This document shows positions 27,401 to 35,522 of a stretch of DNA of 64,000 nucleotides, one piece after another (the first letter of the stretch is position 1; each line of letters opens with the position of its first letter). This stretch comes from CAKXIK01 sp050947015. Lineage in GTDB: Bacteria > Bacillota > Clostridia > Oscillospirales > Acutalibacteraceae. The position numbers were made by a program, and so were the translations under genes. Location: assembly GCA_050947015.1 (NCBI GenBank), contig JBMNVT010000002.1, positions 77,160-141,159 of the forward strand. The letters run 5' to 3'. The notes beneath the pieces were generated by a model, which saw nothing but the letters and a program-made list of their open reading frames with translations, was not told where the DNA came from and did not search any database.

Positions 27401-29759
27401 CCGGTGCGCGATAAATGTTATTTCAATCCACGCCCTCACACGGAGGGCGACACGCCTTTTGCAATAAATACCGCTGATAATAGTAATTTCAATCCACGCC
27501 CTCACACGGAGGGCGACGAAATAATTCTTAATATGTATGATGTTATTATTATTTCAATCCACGCCCTCACACGGAGGGCGACATCGTATACGGGTTTATT
27601 ATAACCGGTCATTCTGATTTCAATCCACGCCCTCACACGGAGGGCGACGCAGTCAACGCTTGCAATCTGTATGCCATTACAATTTCAATCCACGCCCTCA
27701 CACGGAGGGCGACTTCCGCATACCTGATATATCAAAATGTATATGGTAATTTCAATCCACGCCCTCACACGGAGGGCGACTTTGCGAGACTATCAAAATA
27801 TCGGCAGGTACGGAATTTCAATCCACGCCCTCACACGGAGGGCGACCGCAGTCAACGCTTGCAATCTGTATGCCATTACAATTTCAATCCACGCCCTCAC
27901 ACGGAGGGCGACCTCGTGTTGAGCAGCTCATTCATCATTTTGGTAATTTCAATCCACGCCCTCACACGGAGGGCGACCCAGTATCTGTCCGTGAAGTGCC
28001 AGAACAAATTTATTTCAATCCACGCCCTCACACGGAGGGCGACATTTAGCGTATGTATTCCATGCAAAAGACAAAGCGATTTCAATCCACGCCCTCACAC
28101 GGAGGGCGACCGCGCCGGACGTAGCCTGTTGACGTATTAGGGATAATTTCAATCCACGCCCTCACACGGAGGGCGACCAAAACAATGCAACACTGTTCGA
28201 CGTTGACGAGATTTCAATCCACGCCCTCACACGGAGGGCGACTGCGATACAGAACGGCATGATTGACAGCACAAGTATTTCAATCCACGCCCTCACACGG
28301 AGGGCGACAACAAAAGGTTTCCGCGTATGATTCGCCAGAATATATTTCAATCCACGCCCTCACACGGAGGGCGACCGTCATAGACAGGTTTATTATAACC
28401 GGATATTCGTATTTCAATCCACGCCCTCACACGGAGGGCGACTCCAGTCGAAATCAATATAGCCCGATTCTAAATATATTTCAATCCACGCCCTCACACG
28501 GAGGGCGACTCTACTAACATCACCCCGCGGTTCTGGATAATAGATTTCAATCCACGCCCTCACACGGAGGGCGACCAAGACAATTTTTAGCATTCGACCC
28601 TATTCTCGATTTCAATCCACGCCCTCACACGGAGGGCGACTACTCCTTCTTTTTTGTCGGCTATGCGTTTAATTAATTTCAATCCACGCCCTCACACGGA
28701 GGGCGACACAAATTTCATGATTTCGTCGGTCACGTCTTCGGATTTCAATCCACGCCCTCACACGGAGGGCGACGCGATACAGAACGGCATGATTGACAGC
28801 ACAAGCATTTCAATCCACGCCCTCACACGGAGGGCGACATTTCGTGGTCTGCTAGTTTCAAATAGCTATCATATTTCAATCCACGCCCTCACACGGAGGG
28901 CGACTTATTTATTAAGGGGGGGTAATTTTATGAGCTTTATTTCAATCCACGCCCTCACACGGAGGGCGACTTTTGCGCATTTCAAGTAATTTATTGACAA
29001 AACCATTTCAATCCACGCCCTCACACGGAGGGCGACCGACAATATAGACGTCAAGCTCCTCGTCATATTCTATTTCAATCCACGCCCTCACACGGAGGGC
29101 GACCAATCCGAAACAAAATAATAACGGTTAAATCTGATTTCAATCCACGCCCTCACACGGAGGGCGACGCGCCGTTGCCATACGCCCCGGAAATAACACG
29201 CATTTCAATCCACGCCCTCACACGGAGGGCGACCTTTAAATTCGCTGTCAAATTATGGAGCGAAAAAATTTCAATCCACGCCCTCACACGGAGGGCGACA
29301 GCCGATATAACGCGGTATCTGCTTTCTTTTCGATTTCAATCCACGCCCTCACACGGAGGGCGACTACTCCTTTCTTTTTGTCGCTATGCGTTTAATTAAT
29401 TTCAATCCACGCCCTCACACGGAGGGCGACTCAAAGCTCATAAAATTACCCCCTTAATAAATAAATTTCAATCCACGCCCTCACACGGAGGGCGACTCGC
29501 ATCCGCTTTTCAGAAATTCCAACCATTGGATTTCAATCCACGCCCTCACACGGAGGGCGACACCTTGACAAGGTACTTGCATATCTGGAAGAACATTTCA
29601 ATCCACGCCCTCACACGGAGGGCGACAATGCTGTCATAGGTGTATTGTGCATCATTTTTTATTTCAATCCACGCCCTCACACGGAGGGCGACAATAGTTT
29701 TGCTCAATACTTGCCCGATTGCTCCCAATTTCAATCCACGCCCTCACACGGAGGGCGAC
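24449..29759 (-). CRISPR. Type I-C CRISPR array, 81 repeats and 80 spacers
   Basis: A 32-base repeat that on the plus strand begins ATTTCAATCCACGCC and ends CACACGGAGGGCGAC, counted 81 times by eye, with spacers of 33-36 bases. In the minus orientation it starts GTCGCCCTCC and ends GGATTGAAAT, the type I-C crRNA pattern with a 5-7 bp stem (CGCCCTC/GAGGGCG). Thus the array is transcribed on the minus strand, leader at the high-coordinate end, and the oldest units are at 24449. Repeats look identical except the second (24516-24547), which has one A for G change, as expected near the old end. Several spacers are duplicated or related (see findings). It lies directly downstream of the cas operon. 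Confidence 0.99.
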
Positions 29760-29968
29760 CGCATAAATGCATAAAAATATTATTACTAACCTAACACAAA
29801 CAAAAAAAACGACAAAAATGAAAGGGATTTTCGCTAAACTACAAGCAAAACAGAAAATTAAATTTAAAATTGACATGCAGATAACCCGAAAAGCGGTGCG
29901 AAGGTCCATAGAAAAGCATGTTTACTTCAATGTCGCACCGCTGAAATTGGACAACAAGATTACCATAA
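29760..29968 (-). promoter_or_regulatory. CRISPR leader
   Basis: A 209-base AT-rich stretch between the cas2 stop and the first (leader-side) repeat, read on the minus strand. It contains a 10-bp inverted repeat, AGCGGTGCGA at 29892-29901 and TCGCACCGCT at 29933-29942, with a 31-base gap. I recall paired GGTGCGA boxes upstream of other type I-C arrays, but cannot verify this here. The leader should hold the array promoter and the signals used by Cas1-Cas2 for integration. No open frame in it looks real. Confidence 0.8.
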
Positions 29969-30259
29969 TCATACAATCAGCGGAGCTTCTGCATCATAGG
30001 TCGAATGAGTACCGTAATGCTCAACCTTTCCCCGGTAGTGGTCGCCAAGGTAGTAAAAACGCAGGCTGTCTTTGTTGGGGTCGATCAACTGAAGCAGCAA
30101 ATGCTTAACCATTGCGCATTGAGCAGAATTCAATGAACACTCAAAAACGGAATTTTGCACTCTTTGACCATAGTTTACGCATTGTTTTGCTACCTTGCGC
30201 AGCCGCTTTTTTCCCCCGGTATCTTCCGTGTTGACGTCGTAAGTAATAAGCACCAGCAT
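29969..30259 (-). CDS. cas2: CRISPR-associated endonuclease Cas2 (type I-C)
   Basis: Structural partner of Cas1 in spacer integration, 96 residues. It opens MLVLITYDVNTED, with the conserved aspartate after the first beta strand, and contains the usual RVQNSVFECSL segment and the I-C-type tail. The ATG follows AAAAGGGGGAAGCT, so the longer frame upstream is not used. It is the last gene of the cas operon and lies directly before the leader. Unusually, 193 bases separate it from cas1, where these genes are normally close. Confidence 0.97.
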   Translation of the reverse strand: MLVLITYDVNTEDTGGKKRLRKVAKQCVNYGQRVQNSVFECSLNSAQCAMVKHLLLQLIDPNKDSLRFYYLGDHYRGKVEHYGTHSTYDAEAPLIV

Positions 30260-30452
30260 AGCTTCCCCCTTTTCGTGCTTCTTTTGCCTTCTCAGGTTTC
30301 TGCATGTTTTACATGCTTTACAGAACAATCCGTACGCTCAAAAACTTTACCCAACGGATTTCAGAATATTAATTTCACAATCAGTATAAAATAAAATTGC
30401 ATACTGCGCACTTATCGCGTGCCCTGGGAGTACACCTCGCGAAAAGGCTTGT

Positions 30453-31484
30453 CTACTTCCATAAAAATGGAGGATATTCATCCAGATCACCGCGCAGAAA
30501 TCTGGCAAGAAGCAGCGCCTGAACATATGGAACCAAGCCCCAAGGGATTCTTTCCTGCAAAAAAGGGTGCCTCAGTTCTTCCCTCTTGCGGTTTTGCCAC
30601 GCAACAAACACGACTTTTCTTCCTACATCCGTCAAGAAAACAGCACCGCTTTCCGTCACATTGAAATGTTCCGGCAGAATGATCCGTTGATTGATGACAG
30701 AAAGCACAAACCGATCGACCAGCGGCGCGCGCAGTTCTTCCTGCAGATCAAGCGCCAGCGACCGGCGTCCCGGACGATCTGTATGCAGAAATCCGACATA
30801 CGGATCCAACCCCGCCGCCGTCAGAGCTGCGGCACAGTCGCCCGCAAGCATTGCGTAAAACAGCGACAACAGCGCATTGACCCGGTCAAGCGGCGGACGG
30901 CGGGAACGTTCATGAAAGAAAAAATCCCCTTTATTCTGCAAAATCATCTCATCCCAGACGCCAAAGTAAGCCGTTGCCGCCTCCCCTTCCAATCCCCGCA
31001 GCGAATCGCTGTTCTGCACTTGCTGCACCTGCCGAATCGAGTGCGCCAGCTTGGCGGACGCCAATTTGATCGCCGGCACATCCACCCGCATTGCATGATC
31101 CCTTGTTGCACGCTCCAGCACCCAGCGGCTGTTGAACAGTTTGCCGGTAATAAAATTTCTGGCAATCTGCAAGCTTGCACCCGGTAGATCGGCCACGCGG
31201 TACTGTGTTCTGCGCAGCAGAACATTTCCCCGCTCTTCTCCATAGATTCCGGCAAGGAATCGACCGTGCGGAGTAAAAAAATTCAGTGAAATTCCACGTT
31301 CGGCACACGCCCCCATCAATGCTGGGCTGGCTCCTGAATATGAAAAGCAGACGATTCCCTCCAGACCGTGCAGCGGAAAGCGCGCGGTTTCTGTTCCGTC
31401 TTGCTGTATCACCACATTTTCACCATCCAGAGAAAGGTAGCGATCCTCGCTGAGAATGTACAGCGTATTGAGCAAATGGCGCAT
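30453..31484 (-). CDS. cas1: CRISPR-associated endonuclease Cas1 (type I-C)
   Basis: The integrase that inserts new spacers at the leader end. The 343-residue protein begins MRHLLNTLYILSEDRYLSLD, and the beta-rich N-terminal domain is followed by the helical catalytic domain. Probable active-site residues are the glutamate in LRGLEGEAATAYF, the histidine in VGFLHTDRPGRRSLALDL and the acidic residues of ALDLQEELRAPLVD, which together match the I-C consensus. AAAGGAG lies 7 bases before the ATG. It follows cas4 in the operon with a 62-base gap. Confidence 0.98.
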   Translation of the reverse strand: MRHLLNTLYILSEDRYLSLDGENVVIQQDGTETARFPLHGLEGIVCFSYSGASPALMGACAERGISLNFFTPHGRFLAGIYGEERGNVLLRRTQYRVADLPGASLQIARNFITGKLFNSRWVLERATRDHAMRVDVPAIKLASAKLAHSIRQVQQVQNSDSLRGLEGEAATAYFGVWDEMILQNKGDFFFHERSRRPPLDRVNALLSLFYAMLAGDCAAALTAAGLDPYVGFLHTDRPGRRSLALDLQEELRAPLVDRFVLSVINQRIILPEHFNVTESGAVFLTDVGRKVVFVAWQNRKREELRHPFLQERIPWGLVPYVQALLLARFLRGDLDEYPPFLWK

Positions 31485-31546
31485 ATTTTCTCCTTTCCCG
31501 CAAAGCTGAACCGTCCGATATCCGGGCGGCTCAGTCTGTCCGCTGC

Positions 31547-32218
31547 TTATTGCATTTCCGTCTCTTCCCCAAGCATATTACTCAGATAATCGGCAGCAGA
31601 GAGATTCCGGCACAACCGCGGCAGACAGAGTTCCTTGAGAGAACAGGCATTGCAGGACTTGTTCGGTTTCACCTTCGGCGTATAGCCGCGTCGGAAAAAA
31701 CCGTGCATCTCATTCAGCATCCGGCGCACCTGTTCCCGCAACATATCGTTCAGCTCCACGGTCTCCCGCCGCCGCGGTGTTTCATAAAACAAAACCCCGG
31801 TCGGAATATCGGCGCCGAGCATTTGCTCCAGACACATTGCCTGCGCGCACAGCTGCAGCCGATCGGCGTCATTTTCCTTGCTTTCGCCATGCTTATATTC
31901 CACAGGCAAAACGCTCCATCTGCCTTCTTCGCCGCGCAGCGGAATCCCGCCGGAACCCTGACGAAACTCCACCACATCGCACGCGCCGCTGATCCCCAGC
32001 TCAGCTGAAAACACCCGCAGATCCCGCACAATCAGCAGCTTGCCGCGCCGCTCGATTGCCGATGCGTCGTGTGCCCGCTCGTGCATTAGTTTTCCCTCTG
32101 TCGTTCGCAGATTTTCCTTCCACTGCTGCTCAATATGAATCAGCGCCCACTGCCGCCGACAGAACGAAAAATGCTGCAAGCCGGAAATCTGCAGCCAGTC
32201 TTCTTCCAGATAGGTCAT
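31547..32218 (-). CDS. cas4: CRISPR-associated exonuclease Cas4 (type I-C)
   Basis: A RecB-like Fe-S nuclease that trims prespacers and helps select the PAM during adaptation. The 223-residue protein has an early cysteine (FCRRQW) and a C-terminal cluster CNACSLKELCLPRLC, the four expected Fe-S ligands. The nuclease core has LPVEYKHG with the catalytic Glu/Lys, and AQAMCLEQ. The start ATG overlaps the cas7 stop as ATGA, so the two are translationally coupled; a TTG nine bases upstream is less likely. Confidence 0.97.
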   Translation of the reverse strand: MTYLEEDWLQISGLQHFSFCRRQWALIHIEQQWKENLRTTEGKLMHERAHDASAIERRGKLLIVRDLRVFSAELGISGACDVVEFRQGSGGIPLRGEEGRWSVLPVEYKHGESKENDADRLQLCAQAMCLEQMLGADIPTGVLFYETPRRRETVELNDMLREQVRRMLNEMHGFFRRGYTPKVKPNKSCNACSLKELCLPRLCRNLSAADYLSNMLGEETEMQ

Positions 32219-33120
32219 CGCATGCAAGTGCAGACAACCCCATCCGGCATTGCGTCCACACTGACAGTGTAGTCAGAGTATTGGCGGGGTACCGTGACGC
32301 CTTCCCGCTTAACAACATGCACTGCATCAAACAATTGATATGCCGGGGCTTCGCCCAGTTCGCTGTCATGCTTGAAGACGATCAGCTTTCGCACCGCCAT
32401 TTTACCTCTGGCAGCGGAATGATCATTTTCAAACATATTCATGATCGCTTCCCACAGCAGTGAAAGGTCATCTTCTGAAAATCCGGTGACTTTACGCGCA
32501 AGATTGGCAGAAACATAACCTTCGGCACGATACAGGCCATAAGGAACAATATATTTCCGACCCATTTCGGTTCCTTTTTTTTCTGCATCGGCTTCTGTTG
32601 TAATCGCCACTCGTGTTATGGTGACCTCCTGTGGAAGAATCGGATCAACAGAACGCGCAAACCCGATCTGCACTGGACCGCGCACCTGTCCGCAATTCAG
32701 CGCACCCTTTACAAATGTAGTCATCACGGCTCCAAACGTACGAACATCAAAAAAATGACTGCACATATAATCCCGCAGTTTCAGATCGATACCCGGATCC
32801 TTCTTTTTGGCTTCTTTAAGAGCATCGGCAATTTTCTTATCTTCCACCTCGGGAATACCGTTAGCAGAGCATGCCATCCTATCTGAACGGTTCAGTGGAA
32901 CGTTTTCTTTGATATAAATTCCATAGTTAGGATCATTCTCCCTGACCATTTCGACATAATTGCGGATCTTGCGTTTCAGACATACATCGGTTACAATGCC
33001 CAGTCCTGTTTCCGGATCCACGCGCGGCATATTGCCCGCATCGGGATCTCCATTCGGATTACCGTTCTCCACATCGAACAACACCACAAATTCATACCTG
33101 TTTTTGATTGCTTCAACCAT
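32215..33120 (-). CDS. cas7: Type I-C Cascade backbone subunit Cas7 (Csd2)
   Basis: The repeated backbone subunit that coats the crRNA spacer in the interference complex. The 301-residue protein begins MVEAIKNRYEFVVLFDVENG, then GNPNGDPDAGNMPRVDPETG, a hallmark of the Csd2/Csh2 family, with a later MTTFVKGALNCGQVRGPVQI segment. AAAGGAGG lies about 8 bases upstream. It overlaps the cas8c stop by 8 bases and the cas4 start by 4, so the operon is tightly packed. Confidence 0.98.
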   Translation of the reverse strand: MVEAIKNRYEFVVLFDVENGNPNGDPDAGNMPRVDPETGLGIVTDVCLKRKIRNYVEMVRENDPNYGIYIKENVPLNRSDRMACSANGIPEVEDKKIADALKEAKKKDPGIDLKLRDYMCSHFFDVRTFGAVMTTFVKGALNCGQVRGPVQIGFARSVDPILPQEVTITRVAITTEADAEKKGTEMGRKYIVPYGLYRAEGYVSANLARKVTGFSEDDLSLLWEAIMNMFENDHSAARGKMAVRKLIVFKHDSELGEAPAYQLFDAVHVVKREGVTVPRQYSDYTVSVDAMPDGVVCTCMR

Positions 33121-34861
33121 TGTCTTTATCCTCCTTTTTCTGATAACGCTTTTGCGTCTGAAAATAATAACCTAACTGAAATGAACCTTGTTCCGGTAAG
33201 TTCAGACGAACCGGAAACTGCTCTCCAACAATACCCGTCAGCGGCGCAATCTGGCTTTCCAAATAAATTCGTTTTCCTGTTTCCAGCTTGCGCAGATGCT
33301 TTTGCGCAAGGTTTAACAGCAACGGAAAAACATTTGCCGGAGTTGCCGCCGCCGAGTTAAAATACTTGTCTTTGATCGTTGCGTTGATTTCGGGATTTGC
33401 AGCCTGCTGAATATCCTCCAACACAGAAAACAGCCTGCCGAGCGTGTAGGGAATGTTTTTGCTTTGTTCATTGAGAGACATCTGCAAGACCTCCTCTGGG
33501 CAAAATGGGTTTTCATTTCTTAAATAATAAGCCTTTATGATACCAGCTTTACCGCGCGTAATATCATGCTCTGCACGGATGCGCAGCATCACGCTGTTCA
33601 GCAGCGTTGCCGGGTAACGGCTGTTTTCCAGAATGGCGCGCAGCATGTCGCCGCTGAGCTGCGGAGACGGAGATTTATCATTGGATTTTGGATTTACGGT
33701 TTCCTGTAGCGTCATCCACAAAGACAATTGTTCGTTTTTGTCGTACGCCGGGCGAACAATGTTCATTCGTTCGTAATGAGCTTCCACATTTTTTAGAAAA
33801 CTCCCAAAGTTGTTCTGCAGAAAAAAGCGAACCGAAATGCGAGCCGCGTTTGGCGCCAGACCAAGCACATAAAACCGGACCGATGGGATAACACTGGTTT
33901 GATTCCATAAAATCGGTCTTCCCTCTGCTAGACTTTTCAGAGCAGCACGCACATTCTGCGTTGTTTCCTCGTCGGCAGGGGACACCCCCATCAAGCCATA
34001 CATGGCAAGATCCTGATATGCCTCTTCGCCGCCCTCTGCCCAACACACGACCGTTGTGTCGCCGATGACCTGCACATGGTTTCGATCTGCCAACAGCGAA
34101 TTGAGCGCCGTGGTGTAAGCAAACACAGCGTATTCGCCAACCGGCCCGTTATAATTCTGTGTTTTTTCGTAAGATTCAAACGCGGGTGAATTGTACGAAA
34201 CCAGCGCCGCACCGGTTGCCTGCGCTCCGCGAACACCCTTGATGGCAGGATGGATCGCCGGGATGGATGCAGGTTTTCCCGTAACGAGGCACTGCATCTG
34301 CTTCTCCTCACCACTGCCATCATAATGCTGCTGCCATGCGCTTGCGATCAAGCTATCCTGAGTAACCGGTTCATTCTCATACCAGAAAATGAGTCTTCCT
34401 CCCTTTTTCAGTTGCTCCAATACTTCCTGCACCTGCGGGAGTTCGGTCGTCTGTTCCGGGTTCCATGTATTCCAAAATGCCTTGACCGCGTCTGCCGCCG
34501 GGGTACACACATCCTGCAAAATTTGCAGATGCAGTTCCTTCGCCGCGTAAAAGCACTCCAATGTGCGTTTGGGGTCATTCTTTACGTCGACCGCCAGCAA
34601 ATAGACGGCATTGTCACAAAGAAAATTTGGTGCTATGCCGGCCGAACGCTTGACCTGCATCGGAACTTTCATGCTGCGCGGGCGAAGAACCATCTTTTTA
34701 CCAACCAACCGCTCTGTTTCCAAAGAAACGATCTGATCCACCGAACCATCATCATTCAGCACGATCGCGAATGTGACATCTGCGTCACTCCAACCGGGCC
34801 GCGAAATCTTTCCTTTTTTCAGCATGCTTTCATAATATTGCGTCAACGCCTGCAGGATCAC
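33113..34861 (-). CDS. cas8c: Type I-C Cascade large subunit Cas8c (Csd1)
   Basis: The large subunit that recognises the PAM and starts DNA unwinding. At 582 residues it is of normal family length. The opening MILQALTQYYESMLKKGKIS is typical of Csd1. The start is a GTG overlapping the cas5c stop as GTGA. In type I-C systems an internal start in this gene also produces a small subunit, Cas11c. I did not identify a decisive internal ribosome site, but no separate cas11 gene is present, so internal translation is expected here too. Confidence 0.97.
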   Translation of the reverse strand: MILQALTQYYESMLKKGKISRPGWSDADVTFAIVLNDDGSVDQIVSLETERLVGKKMVLRPRSMKVPMQVKRSAGIAPNFLCDNAVYLLAVDVKNDPKRTLECFYAAKELHLQILQDVCTPAADAVKAFWNTWNPEQTTELPQVQEVLEQLKKGGRLIFWYENEPVTQDSLIASAWQQHYDGSGEEKQMQCLVTGKPASIPAIHPAIKGVRGAQATGAALVSYNSPAFESYEKTQNYNGPVGEYAVFAYTTALNSLLADRNHVQVIGDTTVVCWAEGGEEAYQDLAMYGLMGVSPADEETTQNVRAALKSLAEGRPILWNQTSVIPSVRFYVLGLAPNAARISVRFFLQNNFGSFLKNVEAHYERMNIVRPAYDKNEQLSLWMTLQETVNPKSNDKSPSPQLSGDMLRAILENSRYPATLLNSVMLRIRAEHDITRGKAGIIKAYYLRNENPFCPEEVLQMSLNEQSKNIPYTLGRLFSVLEDIQQAANPEINATIKDKYFNSAAATPANVFPLLLNLAQKHLRKLETGKRIYLESQIAPLTGIVGEQFPVRLNLPEQGSFQLGYYFQTQKRYQKKEDKDNG

Positions 34862-35499
34862 CTGACCACCCCCTTGTAATCCGGAATCAAAACTCCGTTT
34901 TCCAATTTTGCGCGGAAAAAGACAGGCTGAATATCGGCAGGATCAGAATAGTCAAGATCCAGCAGCATATATCCCAGATCACGCGTTTCTCCGATCGTCG
35001 GAATCGTATTGCTGCACCACGGGCGGAACCGCGCCGGAAATTCCCTCGTTCCGAAATACGGCTGATGATAGCACTGCCCTTTTTCCATTCTGCGCCGCAT
35101 AATGTCCTGAAATTTGCCTTCATTATCTGTTTCGTTTGCCTGCTCTGTCAAGTCAAAATGCGCCTCGATGACATAATGGACATCCTGCAAAACCATAGCC
35201 GCGCGCTGCTGAATATCCTTTTGCGCAACTATATACTCCGCTTTGCCGCCATTCATTGCTTTTCGCACGTTTGAGGCGGAAATTTTACTTTTCACCTCAT
35301 TTCGCCTGATATTTGCAAAACGAATCGGCGACAAAACATAGATTTTGTCAACCGTCCATTTTAATCCCAGATGCCAATAAACAGCCTCCAGAATTCCCCG
35401 TGCGGCAGACGGTGTCATCACGTCGTAGCTGACGCGTTCTGTTTTCATTTCGGGGCGTGAAAAACAGGCATATTCTCCCCAAACTTCTAACCGAACCAT
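34858..35499 (-). CDS. cas5c: Type I-C Cas5c (Csd5), crRNA-processing endonuclease
   Basis: In type I-C, Cas5c replaces Cas6: it cuts the pre-crRNA in the repeat and stays on the crRNA 5' handle. The 213-residue protein starts MVRLEVWGEYACFSRPEMKT, followed by SYDVMTPSAARGILEAVYWH, the standard Cas5c signature. The ATG lies 6 bases after AAAGGAG; the longer frame runs into the cas3 end without a site. No cas6 gene is present, consistent with the subtype. The gap to cas3 is 23 bases. Confidence 0.97.
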   Translation of the reverse strand: MVRLEVWGEYACFSRPEMKTERVSYDVMTPSAARGILEAVYWHLGLKWTVDKIYVLSPIRFANIRRNEVKSKISASNVRKAMNGGKAEYIVAQKDIQQRAAMVLQDVHYVIEAHFDLTEQANETDNEGKFQDIMRRRMEKGQCYHQPYFGTREFPARFRPWCSNTIPTIGETRDLGYMLLDLDYSDPADIQPVFFRAKLENGVLIPDYKGVVR

Positions 35500-35522
35500 T
35501 TTTTCCACTCCTTTCTTTCGTT

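Noticed and set aside
25627..28989. Many open frames in the CRISPR array with repeated ISIHALTRRAT, FNPRPHTEGD or FQSTPSHGGR
   Set aside because: These are the 32-base repeats read in three frames, not proteins.
29664..30108. Open frames of about 80 and 113 codons over the CRISPR leader
   Set aside because: They span the last repeats, leader and the cas2 end in antisense, without ribosome sites or protein-like composition.
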